DNA from: an uncultured Ruaniaceae bacterium
GTDB taxonomy: Bacteria > Actinomycetota > Actinomycetes > Actinomycetales > Beutenbergiaceae
Length of the DNA stretch: 37,657 nt
Assembly (NCBI GenBank): GCA_938004115.1
Contig: CALKWS010000441.1
Span: 1 to 37,657 of the forward strand
Direction of reading: 5' to 3'
Within the stretch, counting starts at the first letter, position 1; each line of letters opens with the position of its first letter. Shown here in pieces: positions 1-7,661 of the stretch. The notes below the pieces were generated by a model. That model was not told the origin of the DNA, did no database searches, and saw only the letters and a program-made list of their open reading frames with translations. The position numbers were made by a program, and so were the translations under genes.

Positions 1-144
1 GGTCGTCAGCCGCACGCGCTAGCCCGAGGCGCATTCGACCAAGGCTGTTTGCCCGGTCGGGTTTGGTGGGGAGGGTCGTACGACACCCTTCGAATAACAC
101 GGTTGTGTTTCATCCGCAGGCGGTCGCGATGGTTGTCGCCGCGT

Positions 145-158
145 GTTTCACGTGAAAC
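145..158. promoter_or_regulatory. parS: parS site 1 (perfect 14-mer)
   Basis: GTTTCACGTGAAAC, a perfect palindrome. The 16-mer context 144-159 matches TGTTTCACGTGAAACA at 15 of 16 positions. Confidence 0.95.
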
Positions 159-310
159 GGTGTGCGTCCCGGCCAGGTCGGGAGGCGGGCGCGTAGGGTT
201 TCTCGTGGTGTCGGCGCGGTCACGTCGATGCCGTGGGCAGGACCTCGTCCTCTCGTCGGATCGAGTCAACGGCCAGGCAGGGCTCAGTCGGAAGAGTCGG
301 CCCTCTCAAT

Positions 311-324
311 GTTTCACGTGAAAC
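311..324. promoter_or_regulatory. parS: parS site 2 (perfect 14-mer)
   Basis: GTTTCACGTGAAAC, perfect core. The 16-mer 310-325 matches the consensus at 15 of 16 positions. Confidence 0.95.
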
Positions 325-660
325 CTAGGCAGGTAGCGAACCTAAGAGTGCCGACGACGTGTCCCGGCCCTGAGTAGGGATTCCTGTCGGCTGTAATGGA
401 CGAGAGCCGCGGTGGCTCTCCCGGCGTCGGTGTGCCCGCTCGCAGCGTCTGCACGGGAGGAGAGCGGGTTACGGCGATACCTAGCCCTGCTGGACCCTTC
501 AAGTAGTTGGGGTCTCAAGCTATCTAGCCGCGCGCGTGCAGGTGGCGGCCCCCGCGCCCGCGGCCGCATCGGGAGCCGTCTATCTGGCCGCGTGCTTGGT
601 GGATGACGATCGCTGCGTTGCGGCCATTGAAGATCAGGGTTGACCAATCGAAGGCCGGGT

Positions 661-674
661 GTTTCACGTGAAAC
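661..674. promoter_or_regulatory. parS: parS site 3 (perfect 14-mer)
   Basis: GTTTCACGTGAAAC, perfect core, 336 bp after site 2. The outer base is T on the left and G on the right. Confidence 0.95.
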
Positions 675-945
675 GCTGCTGCTCTCAGGCACGCGACTGG
701 AACGCCGACTCGCTCCGCGGCTCCGCGCGGTCGACGACCGCTGCATAAGTGCACGTTTGGACGTGCATTGGGCGGCGGTGGGGCGTGGCGGCGATCTGGC
801 GTGGCGGCGGTGGTGCTAGGTGAGGTGTGCGCGAGGTATCGAGTGCGTGACACGGGCATCGCGGCGGGCGCGAGGCGAAGGGGCTGTGCCGAACGATGGA
901 GCGCGACGGAGGAGCCCCATGGTGGAGCGGCCGGGCCGTGTTGAT

Positions 946-959
946 GTTTCACGTGAAAC
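946..959. promoter_or_regulatory. parS: parS site 4 (full 16-bp consensus)
   Basis: The extended site 945-960 reads TGTTTCACGTGAAACA, the full 16-bp consensus palindrome. It is the only copy in the window with all 16 bases matching. Confidence 0.96.
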
Positions 960-1076
960 AGGTGGCTCCAGGACGTCCGGCACAGCCGGCAGTCGGTGCA
1001 CCCATGGAATGGTGCACACGCGCAGTCCAGCACAGCCGGCCAGTCTGTCAAGCGGAGCCCCTACGCCCGATGGCTG

Positions 1077-1090
1077 GTTTCACGTGAAAC
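1077..1090. promoter_or_regulatory. parS: parS site 5 (perfect 14-mer)
   Basis: GTTTCACGTGAAAC flanked by G on both sides. First of three closely spaced sites. Confidence 0.94.
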
Positions 1091-1136
1091 GTGCGCAGGC
1101 GCCGGTCCGTTCCGGTTCCGGACGAGCGCGATCACC

Positions 1137-1150
1137 GTTTCACGTGAAAC
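1137..1150. promoter_or_regulatory. parS: parS site 6 (perfect 14-mer)
   Basis: GTTTCACGTGAAAC flanked by C on both sides, starting 60 bp after the start of site 5. Confidence 0.94.
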
Positions 1151-1237
1151 CTTGATAGCGCTTCGGCGCGCTCCGGTGCTCCGGCGCTCCGGCGGGACAC
1201 GAGTGCGCAGGTCGCGCCCACGGGGGCAATGAGGCAC

Positions 1238-1251
1238 GTTTCACGTGAAAC
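1238..1251. promoter_or_regulatory. parS: parS site 7 (perfect 14-mer)
   Basis: GTTTCACGTGAAAC, about 70 bp upstream of the parA ribosome binding site. ParB spreading from here could repress the parAB promoter. Confidence 0.94.
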
Positions 1252-1324
1252 AGCCGCGCCAATGGTCAAGGAGCGCGGAGGCGCCGTCTAGGCTGGAGTC
1301 AGATCTCCACGCGTGAGGAGGGCG

Positions 1325-2431
1325 ATGACCGAGCACAACGGACGCGGCACCAAGGAACCTTCGAATGAGGGGTCCGACCCGGACGGCCGCACCGATCTGG
1401 GCCCGAACGGCGTCCCGCTGAGCCGGGACGAGGCGCATCGCCTGGCGGCACTGGATGCGATTCCGCTGATGGATGAGTCGACGCCGCTGGCTGCCGAGTT
1501 GGCGAACAACGCCCGCAGGAGGGCGGCCTTGGCCGGGCAGACGTTCCCTGTTCCACGTGAAACACGAATCTTCACGGTCGCGAACCAGAAAGGCGGCGTC
1601 GGCAAGACGACGACGACCGTGAACCTCGCTGCCGCGATGGCGATGGCGGGGCTCAGGGTTCTCGTCATCGACAATGACCCGCAGGGGAACGCGTCCACCG
1701 CGTTAGGCGTGCAGCATCACAGCGGCGTCGCCTCGACGTATGACGTCCTCATCAACGACGTACCCATGCACGAGGTGGTTCAGGAATCCGCTGACATCCC
1801 GGGACTGTTCTGCGTGCCGGCCACGATCGACCTCTCCGGTGCCGAGATCGAACTCGTCTCCCTGGTCGCCCGGGAGAACCGGCTCCGGAACGCTCTGCAC
1901 ACCTACTTGCGCCACCGCGAAGCGCAGGGCCTACCCCGCATCGATTACGTATTCGTGGACTGTCCGCCGAGCCTGGGACTGCTCACGGTCAACGCGTTCG
2001 TCACCGCGGCCGAGGTCCTCATCCCCATCCAGTGCGAGTACTACGCATTGGAGGGCCTGGGTCAGTTGCTGAACAACATCAACCTGATCCGAGGGCACCT
2101 GAATCCGGATCTCCACGTCTCGACGATCCTGCTCACCATGTTCGACGGGCGGACCAACCTCGCCCAGCAGGTGGCCGAGGAGGTCCGGGAACACTTCCCG
2201 GACCAGACGCTGCGAACCGCTATCCCACGATCGGTACGAATCTCCGAGGCGCCCAGTTACGAGCAGACGGTGATCACCTACGACGGCAACTCCTCCGGCG
2301 CATTGGCGTACCGCGAAGCCGCCCGGGAGATCGCCCATCGTGGAGCGGATACTTCCGCGAGCGGGCCTTCGGTTCCGGTAGCCACCTCATCCCACAGAAG
2401 TAGCCATAGTGAAGGAGTCACCCATGAGTGA
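1325..2431 (+). CDS. parA: ParA chromosome-partitioning ATPase
   Basis: ParA/Soj Walker-type ATPase that, with ParB and parS, moves newly replicated origins apart. The 368-residue protein has an approximately 85-residue polar N-terminal extension, usual in actinobacterial ParA. The deviant Walker A motif KGGVGKT follows at residues 89-95, then VLVIDNDPQGN and YVFVDCPPSLG. I chose ATG 1325 because GAGGAGG (1315-1321) sits at the right distance; an in-frame GTG at 1313 lies before that site and is less likely. It overlaps parB by 8 bp (2424-2431), so the two are translationally coupled. Its reading frame contains a near-perfect parS copy at 1550-1563, encoding VPRET just before the ATPase domain. 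Confidence 0.96.
   Translation: MTEHNGRGTKEPSNEGSDPDGRTDLGPNGVPLSRDEAHRLAALDAIPLMDESTPLAAELANNARRRAALAGQTFPVPRETRIFTVANQKGGVGKTTTTVNLAAAMAMAGLRVLVIDNDPQGNASTALGVQHHSGVASTYDVLINDVPMHEVVQESADIPGLFCVPATIDLSGAEIELVSLVARENRLRNALHTYLRHREAQGLPRIDYVFVDCPPSLGLLTVNAFVTAAEVLIPIQCEYYALEGLGQLLNNINLIRGHLNPDLHVSTILLTMFDGRTNLAQQVAEEVREHFPDQTLRTAIPRSVRISEAPSYEQTVITYDGNSSGALAYREAAREIAHRGADTSASGPSVPVATSSHRSSHSEGVTHE
1550..1563. promoter_or_regulatory. parS: parS-like site 8, inside parA
   Basis: GTTCCACGTGAAAC, one mismatch to the palindromic core. The 16-mer 1549-1564 matches TGTTTCACGTGAAACA at 15 of 16 positions. It lies within the parA coding sequence, and the mismatch (T to C) keeps a proline codon there. 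Confidence 0.8.
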
Positions 2432-3599
2432 GCGTCGACGCGCACTGGGCCGTGGCCTCGGGGCCCTCATCCCCTCTGGACCGCCGACCGGTGCCACGAG
2501 CCGTCCGGTCGATGTGTTCTTCCCCGACTCATCCGCCACGACCCAGGACGGCGCGCCGACGGTCGACTCCACGGAAGGCCCCCCATCCGACGCCGCCACC
2601 GGGGGACTGGGGCGACCCGTGGCCACACGGGTGAGGCCGGCTGCGAACGAGGACGACGGAACCGGCGCCCGGCAGCGCAGCGATGCCGCCTCGGGCAACG
2701 GTGCACCAACCGATACCGACGATCTCGCGCCGGTGCCGGGGGCGCGGTTCGCCGAGCTCCCGCTGGCCTCGATCAGTCCCAATCCCCGCCAACCGCGTCA
2801 GGTGTTCGACGACGACGAACTCGATGAACTGGCAGCCTCGATCCGAGAAGTGGGTGTACTACAGCCTGTCGTTGTACGACCGAACGGCACCGACGCCGAT
2901 GGAGAGCCCCGGTACGAGTTGATCATGGGGGAACGCCGGTGGCGGGCCAGTCAGCACGCCGGCGCGGGGACGGTGCCTGCGATCATCCGCGACACCGATG
3001 CCGATGACATGTTGCGCGACGCCCTGCTGGAGAACCTGCACCGCGCGCAGTTGAACCCGCTGGAGGAAGCGGCGGCGTACCAGCAGCTCCTCGACGACTT
3101 CGACTGCACCCACGACGAACTCGCCGCCCGGATCGCTCGCTCCCGCCCGCAGATCACGAACACCCTGCGACTGCTGAAGCTCCCGCCGCTGGTACAGCGC
3201 CGCGTCGCCGCCGGGGTGCTGTCCGCCGGTCATGCCCGGGCCCTCCTCGGTCTGCCCGACGGTGCCGCCATGGAACGGATGGCGCAGCGCATCGTCGCCG
3301 AGGGGCTGAGCGTCCGCGCCACGGAGGAGTTGATCGCCCTGGGCGAGGACGCCGCCCAACCCGAGATGCGCCGCCGTCCCCGCGCAGGTGCGCACAGCGC
3401 CGCCCTCGATCAGCTCGGCACCAGGCTGTCGGACCAGTTCGACACCAAGGTCAAGGTCTCCCTCGGGCAGCGCAAGGGACGGATCAATATCGAGTTCGCC
3501 TCGGTGCAGGACCTGAACCGGATCCTGGAACTCCTGTCCCCGCAGGACCCGGGACTGTTCAAGGTCCCCGAGACCCCCGACGGCGACGGCGCGCGGTAG
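2424..3599 (+). CDS. parB: ParB chromosome-partitioning CTPase/DNA-binding protein
   Basis: ParB binds parS, loads as a CTP-dependent sliding clamp, spreads along DNA and recruits ParA and SMC. The 391-residue protein starts with the typical MSERRRALGRGLGALIP peptide, the ParA-stimulating tail. A low-complexity linker of about 90 residues follows, then the ParB/Srx domain (from LASISPNPRQPRQ, about residue 112) with the CTP-contacting GERRWRA motif at 169-175 and ENLHRAQLNPLEEA. The helix-turn-helix is near 229-252 (THDELAARIARSRPQI), and a C-terminal dimerisation region follows. The ATG at 2424 overlaps the parA stop, and GAAGGAG (2411-2417) is its ribosome binding site. Its own parS sites lie directly upstream. 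Confidence 0.97.
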   Translation: MSERRRALGRGLGALIPSGPPTGATSRPVDVFFPDSSATTQDGAPTVDSTEGPPSDAATGGLGRPVATRVRPAANEDDGTGARQRSDAASGNGAPTDTDDLAPVPGARFAELPLASISPNPRQPRQVFDDDELDELAASIREVGVLQPVVVRPNGTDADGEPRYELIMGERRWRASQHAGAGTVPAIIRDTDADDMLRDALLENLHRAQLNPLEEAAAYQQLLDDFDCTHDELAARIARSRPQITNTLRLLKLPPLVQRRVAAGVLSAGHARALLGLPDGAAMERMAQRIVAEGLSVRATEELIALGEDAAQPEMRRRPRAGAHSAALDQLGTRLSDQFDTKVKVSLGQRKGRINIEFASVQDLNRILELLSPQDPGLFKVPETPDGDGAR

Positions 3600-3623
3600 A
3601 CCGGGGCCCGCGGGGCAGCCGGT
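3600..3623. terminator. weak inverted repeat between convergent parB and ddl
   Basis: ACCGG (3600-3604) pairs with CCGGT (3619-3623) over a G/C-rich loop in the 38-bp gap between two convergent genes. There is no T tract. It could help end transcription from both sides, but this is only a weak candidate. Confidence 0.2.
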
Positions 3624-3637
3624 CCGCAGCCGCCGCG

Positions 3638-4618
3638 CTATATGGCGCGCAGGGCCCGGGAGGCCTCGGCTCCCTGCCGGGCGATCGAGGCGTACAACTG
3701 CGCCACCGGCTCCTCGTCGGCGTGCGCGGCCTGGGGGAACAACGACGTCTCGGTCATCCCCGGCGCCACGTTGACCTCGAGGAACCAGGGCGTGCCGTCG
3801 TCGTCGATGATCATGTCGGTACGGGAGAGGTGCCGCAGTCCCAGTTCGCGGTGGGCCAGCATCGCGAGTTCGGCGGCCGCCTCGGAGGCGGCCGGCTGCA
3901 GCCGGGTGGGCACGAAGTACTCGGTGCGGCCGGGGTTGTACCTGGCGTCATAGTCGTAGGGACCGTCGGTGACGATCTCCACACCGGGAAGCGCCCGGGG
4001 ACCCGCGCCGACGTCCACCACCGACACGGCGACCTCCGCCCCGTGGACAGCCCGCTCGATCAGGGCGATGTCCCCGTAGGAGAAGCAGGAGACCATCGCC
4101 TGCGCCAGGTCCTCCGGTCGGGTCACCAGACTCACGCCGAGGGCCGAGCCGCCCTGGGCCGGCTTGACCACCAGGGGCAGTTCGAGGCGGTCCAGCACCG
4201 CATCGAGCACCGTGTGGGTACCGGCCTCGCGGAACAGGCTCTGCGGCAAGGTGACGAATTCTGGCGTGGCGGCGCCCGCGCGCTGCATCAACGTCTTGGC
4301 CACCGGCTTGTTCCAGGCGATCCGGGATCCGGCGGCCGGGGTGCCGACGTAGGGGACCCCCACCAGTTCCAGCAGGTCGCGGATCGAGCCGTCCTCGCCC
4401 GTCGAGCCGTGCAGCAACGGCCACACCACATCCGGGCGCGCCCGGCGTAGTCCGGCCAGCAGATCGCTGTCCACGTCGTGGATGTGCACGTCATGGCCGG
4501 CACTTCGGAGGACCTCGGCCACGCGGCGCCCGGAGCGTAGTGATACCTCACGCTCATGGGACAAGCCACCGGCCAGGATCAACACGTCGAGTTCGGTCGC
4601 GGTCGCGGTGTGGCTCAT
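3638..4618 (-). CDS. ddl: D-alanine--D-alanine ligase family ATP-grasp enzyme
   Basis: Predicted to make D-Ala-D-Ala for the peptidoglycan stem peptide. The 326-residue protein has the family features: N-terminal LAGGLSHEREVSLRSG, HGSTGEDGSIRDLLELVG (Ddl signature 1 region), ATP-grasp loop KPAQGGSALGVSLV, and the C-terminal metal/phosphate segment FLEVNVAPGMTETSLFP. The usual E-x-N is read here as EVN, with VAPGMT where LPGMT is commoner. The ATG at 4618 is preceded by GAAAGG. It lies 38 bp downstream of the aminotransferase, the last gene of the long minus-strand cluster. Many genomes carry a second ddl elsewhere beside murein genes, so this may be an additional or specialised copy; its position beside parB is seen in related actinobacteria, from memory. 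Confidence 0.88.
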   Translation of the reverse strand: MSHTATATELDVLILAGGLSHEREVSLRSGRRVAEVLRSAGHDVHIHDVDSDLLAGLRRARPDVVWPLLHGSTGEDGSIRDLLELVGVPYVGTPAAGSRIAWNKPVAKTLMQRAGAATPEFVTLPQSLFREAGTHTVLDAVLDRLELPLVVKPAQGGSALGVSLVTRPEDLAQAMVSCFSYGDIALIERAVHGAEVAVSVVDVGAGPRALPGVEIVTDGPYDYDARYNPGRTEYFVPTRLQPAASEAAAELAMLAHRELGLRHLSRTDMIIDDDGTPWFLEVNVAPGMTETSLFPQAAHADEEPVAQLYASIARQGAEASRALRAI

Positions 4619-4656
4619 CGCTGCCTTTCGCGGGTCAGAAGGGGCGAGGGATCGTG

Positions 4657-6063
4657 TCAGGCCTGGTTCGGGCCCGGTGCGTGCTGCCCGGGCACCTGGC
4701 GGTGGCTCGAGCCGCCGTCCGTTCCGAACATCCGCACCAGGTCGGTCTCCTGGTTGATGACACCGGCCAGCCGACGCACGCCCTCGGTGATGCGTTCGGG
4801 GGGCGGGTAGCAGTAGGACAGCCGCAGGTGCCGGCTGCCCTGGCCGTCGGCGTAGAACGCGGTGCCGGGGACGTAGGCCACCAGCGCGCTCACCGCCCGG
4901 GGGAGCATCGCCTGGGCGTCCAGCCCCTCGGGCAGTTCCACCCAGGTGTAGAACCCGCCGGCCGGGACCGTCCAGGAGGCGCCGGGCAGGTACTCGCCCA
5001 GTGCGTCCAGGGTGGCGTCCCGGCGGGTCCGGTAGACCTCCCGGAACGACTTGATCTGGCCCTGCCAGTCGTTGCCGGCCAGGTAGGTGGCGATGGAGAG
5101 CTGGCTCATCATCGACGGGCACAGGATCGCCGACTCGCTGGCCAGCACCAGGCGCTCGCGCACCGCGTGGGGCGCGACCGCCCAGCCGACGCGGTACCCG
5201 GGTGCGAAGGTCTTGGAGAACGACCCGAGGTAGACCACCGCCTCCGGGTCCAGGCTCTGCAGCGCGGGGGCCGGTTCACCGTCGAAACCGAGCAGCCCGT
5301 ACGGGTTGTCCTCCAGTACCAGCACGCCGTAGCGCTGAGCGATCTGGAGGATCTGCGGGCGACGCTCCGGCGCCAGGCTCACCCCGGCCGGGTTGTGGAA
5401 GTTCGGGATGGTGTACAGCATCTTCACCCGGCGGCCCTCCTGGCGGAGCCGGGCCAGGGTGTCCTCCAACGCCTGCGGGATCAGCCCGTCGGCATCCATC
5501 GGCACGTGCACCACATCGGCCTGGTAGGCCCGGAACACCCCGAGTGCCCCGACGTAGCTCGGTGCCTCGGCGAGCACCACGTCACCGGGGTCCACGAACA
5601 CCCGGGTGACCAGGTCCAGCGCCTGCTGGGAACCGGTGGTGACCACCACGTCGTCCGGGTGCGCCCGGACCCCTTCGAGGGCCATGACCTCGAGGATCTG
5701 CTCGCGCAGACTCTCCTCGCCCTGGCCCGAGCCGTACTGCAGCGCCTCGGCGCCGCGATCGGCCAGCAACCGGTGGGTGTGGTCGGCGATCTGCTCCAGG
5801 GGCAGGGAGGCCAGGTTCGGCATCCCGCCGGCCAGGGAGACCACCTCGGGCCGGTTGGCGACGGCGAACAGCGCCCGGATCTCCGAGGCGCGCATACCCC
5901 GGGTGCGCTCGGCGTAACTGTGCAGCCACGGATCGAGCCGGGTCCCCGAGGCCGGAGCGGGTGCTGCGGCTGCAGGGCTGGTGGCCGACGGCGAAGGCGC
6001 CCCGGGCGGTACCGCGCCAGTTGGTCGGGACGTCAGCGGCTCAGGCCCTGGCGTGCTGCTCAC
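4657..6063 (-). CDS. PLP-dependent aminotransferase (class I/II, aminoadipate/kynurenine-type)
   Basis: Fold-type I PLP aminotransferase of the family that includes 2-aminoadipate transaminases and the catalytic half of MocR proteins; the substrate cannot be read from sequence. In the 468-residue protein, an N-terminal P/A-rich stretch of about 45 residues precedes the core. Family landmarks are SLAGGMPNLASLP, the glycine-rich VTTGSQQALDLV, TIPNFHNPAGVSL, LEDNPYGLL and the Schiff-base lysine K284 in GSFSKTFAPGYRVGW. I chose the GTG at 6063, which has GGGGAGGA just upstream. It starts 23 bp after trxA and ends 38 bp before ddl, so cotranscription is likely. With ddl next to it, a role in amino-acid supply to the cell wall is an attractive but unproven guess. 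Confidence 0.85.
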   Translation of the reverse strand: MSSTPGPEPLTSRPTGAVPPGAPSPSATSPAAAAPAPASGTRLDPWLHSYAERTRGMRASEIRALFAVANRPEVVSLAGGMPNLASLPLEQIADHTHRLLADRGAEALQYGSGQGEESLREQILEVMALEGVRAHPDDVVVTTGSQQALDLVTRVFVDPGDVVLAEAPSYVGALGVFRAYQADVVHVPMDADGLIPQALEDTLARLRQEGRRVKMLYTIPNFHNPAGVSLAPERRPQILQIAQRYGVLVLEDNPYGLLGFDGEPAPALQSLDPEAVVYLGSFSKTFAPGYRVGWAVAPHAVRERLVLASESAILCPSMMSQLSIATYLAGNDWQGQIKSFREVYRTRRDATLDALGEYLPGASWTVPAGGFYTWVELPEGLDAQAMLPRAVSALVAYVPGTAFYADGQGSRHLRLSYCYPPPERITEGVRRLAGVINQETDLVRMFGTDGGSSHRQVPGQHAPGPNQA

Positions 6064-6086
6064 CTGTCCTCCCCACCGCTGCCGGC

Positions 6087-6413
6087 TCAATGCAGGAATT
6101 CCTGCAACTCGGACAGGAACGCCTGCTTGGGGCGCGCGCCGACGATCGACTTCTTCAGTTCGCCATTCTCGTACACGTTGATCGTGGGGATGGACACCAC
6201 GCCGTAGGCGGCCGCGGTGGCCTGGTTGCTGTCCACGTCCAGTTTGGTGACTTTGATCTTGTCCCGTTGCTCCTCGGCGACCTCGGCCAGGATCGGGGCG
6301 AACTGCACGCACGGTCCGCACCACTCGGCCCAGAAGTCGACCACTACCGGGCCCTCGGCCTCCAGCACCTCGGCTTTGAACGTCTCATCGGTCACGTCGG
6401 TAATCGCACTCAT
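6087..6413 (-). CDS. trxA: Thioredoxin
   Basis: Small cytosolic dithiol oxidoreductase (108 residues, the standard thioredoxin length). The active site WCGPC is at residues 31-35, preceded by VVVDFWAE. The cis-proline motif is VSIPTINVY. ATG 6413 has a GAGGAG ribosome binding site. It follows trxB by 183 bp on the same strand, giving the classic trxB-trxA pair that reduces thioredoxin with NADPH. The pair lies just before parB-proximal genes, as in many actinobacteria. Confidence 0.97.
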   Translation of the reverse strand: MSAITDVTDETFKAEVLEAEGPVVVDFWAEWCGPCVQFAPILAEVAEEQRDKIKVTKLDVDSNQATAAAYGVVSIPTINVYENGELKKSIVGARPKQAFLSELQEFLH

Positions 6414-6596
6414 TCGTCTCACTCCTCTTGGTCGTTCTGCGTCGCTCACCCGGCCCTGAATGACCACCCGGCTCAGGACACCGGGATCGTGCAACGGCAA
6501 CCGGTCCCTGGGGCGCTCGGCTCGTGCCGGCACCGTCCGGTTGGCCCAGTAGCAGCCGGTGGGCATGACACCGGGCCGGCCCGGCGGGGGGGCCGG

Positions 6597-7595
6597 TCAG
6601 TTCGCGACGGCCACCGGGTCGGCAGCCGGCGTCTGGCTCGCCCCCGGGTCCGGCGTACCGGCGGCCTCCAGGTCGGCCAGGTACCGTTCGGCGTCCAGCG
6701 CGGCGGCACATCCGGTACCCGCGGCGGTCACGGCCTGGCGATAGTGGAAGTCCACCACGTCTCCGGCGGCGAAGACGCCCTCCAGGTTGGTGCGCGTGGA
6801 GGGATGGTCCACGTTGATGTAGCCCTCCTCGTTCAGTTCCACCTGTCCCTGGACGAGTTCGGTGCGGGGCAGGTGGCCGATGGCCACGAAGATGCCGCTG
6901 GCCTCCACCTCCCGGGTCTCGCCGGTCACGGTGTCCCGCAGGGTGGCACCGGTGACCTTCTCCTCCCCGTGGATCGCGATGACCTCGCTGTTCCAGGCGA
7001 AGGAGATCTTGTCCGAGGCCAGGGCCCGGTCGGCCATGATCTTCGAGGCCCGCAACTCATCGCGACGGTGCACCACCGTGACGGTCTTACCGAACCGGGT
7101 CAGGAACAGCGCTTCCTCCATCGCGGAGTCGCCGCCGCCGACGACCAGGATGTCCTGGTCCTTGAAGAAGAACCCGTCGCACGTGGCGCACCAGGACACG
7201 CCCCGGCCGGAGTACTTCTTCTCCCCCTCCAGCCCGAGTTCCTTGTAGGCGGAGCCGGTGGCCAGGATCACCGTGCGGGCGTGCAGGGTCTCCTCGTCGG
7301 TGCTGATCGTCTTCACCGGCCCGACGAGGTCCACGGAGGTGACGTCCTCCCAACGGATCTGCGCCCCGAAGCGCTCGGCCTGTGACTGCATCGACTCCAT
7401 CAACTCCGGGCCGAGGACCCCGTCGGGGAAGCCGGGGAAGTTCTCCACATCGGTGGTGTTCATCAGCGCGCCCCCAGCGGTCAGCGCACCGGCGAACACG
7501 ATCGGTTCGAGTCCGGCGCGGGCTGCGTAGATCGCTGCGGTGTAGCCGGCCGGGCCGGATCCGATGATGACGACCTGATGGATGGTCTGCGTCAT
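6597..7595 (-). CDS. trxB: Thioredoxin-disulfide reductase
   Basis: NADPH-dependent flavoprotein that reduces thioredoxin. The 332-residue protein has the FAD-binding GSGPAG at residues 12-17, the redox-active CATC at 136-139 (WCATCDG), the NADPH-binding GGGDSA at 153-158, and a C-terminal FAD motif around GVFAAGDVVDFHYRQAV. ATG 7595 is preceded by AAGGAAGG. The C terminus has a proline/alanine tail of about 25 residues beyond the usual end. It lies 66 bp downstream of the MurJ fusion; the gap holds a small hairpin (7644-7660), so it may be partly uncoupled from that gene. Confidence 0.97.
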   Translation of the reverse strand: MTQTIHQVVIIGSGPAGYTAAIYAARAGLEPIVFAGALTAGGALMNTTDVENFPGFPDGVLGPELMESMQSQAERFGAQIRWEDVTSVDLVGPVKTISTDEETLHARTVILATGSAYKELGLEGEKKYSGRGVSWCATCDGFFFKDQDILVVGGGDSAMEEALFLTRFGKTVTVVHRRDELRASKIMADRALASDKISFAWNSEVIAIHGEEKVTGATLRDTVTGETREVEASGIFVAIGHLPRTELVQGQVELNEEGYINVDHPSTRTNLEGVFAAGDVVDFHYRQAVTAAGTGCAAALDAERYLADLEAAGTPDPGASQTPAADPVAVAN

Positions 7596-7643
7596 GGCCT
7601 TCCTTACTGTGAATGGGTCTCGTTAGCCGTAACCGGGCGGTGC

Positions 7644-7660
7644 GCGGGATTGTTCCCCGC
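7644..7660 (-). terminator. small GC hairpin between murJ fusion and trxB
   Basis: On the minus strand, GCGGG (7660-7656) pairs with CCCGC (7648-7644) around a 7-nt loop, two bases after the MurJ-fusion stop codon. There is no strong U tract, so it may only attenuate or stabilise the transcript. Confidence 0.3.
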
Positions 7661-7661
7661 C

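Larger units (their letters stand above)
1..1324. other. parS-rich intergenic region upstream of parA
   Basis: This 1.3-kb stretch has no convincing gene. It contains seven perfect copies of the 14-bp palindrome GTTTCACGTGAAAC, the core of the bacterial parS site. The reading frames crossing it repeatedly encode FHVK or VSRET simply because they translate the palindrome, so they are not credible genes. I found no DnaA-box cluster here, so it is probably not oriC. Bases 1-22 could be the end of an upstream + strand gene (frame ending VVSRTR then TAG at 20-22); rsmG normally sits there, but this is too short to prove. Just before parA, TAGGCT at 1289-1294 could be a -10 element. Confidence 0.85.

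Noticed and set aside
1..22. Possible 3' end of rsmG (frame ending VVSRTR then TAG)
   Set aside because: Position is right for rsmG, but six residues cannot identify a gene.
6..1232. Several open frames on both strands within the parS region
   Set aside because: They contain repeated FHVK or VSRET peptides that are only translations of the parS palindrome; no ribosome sites, domains or consistent codon use.
1..1324. Considered whether the left intergenic region is oriC
   Set aside because: No cluster of DnaA boxes was found; its features are parS sites.
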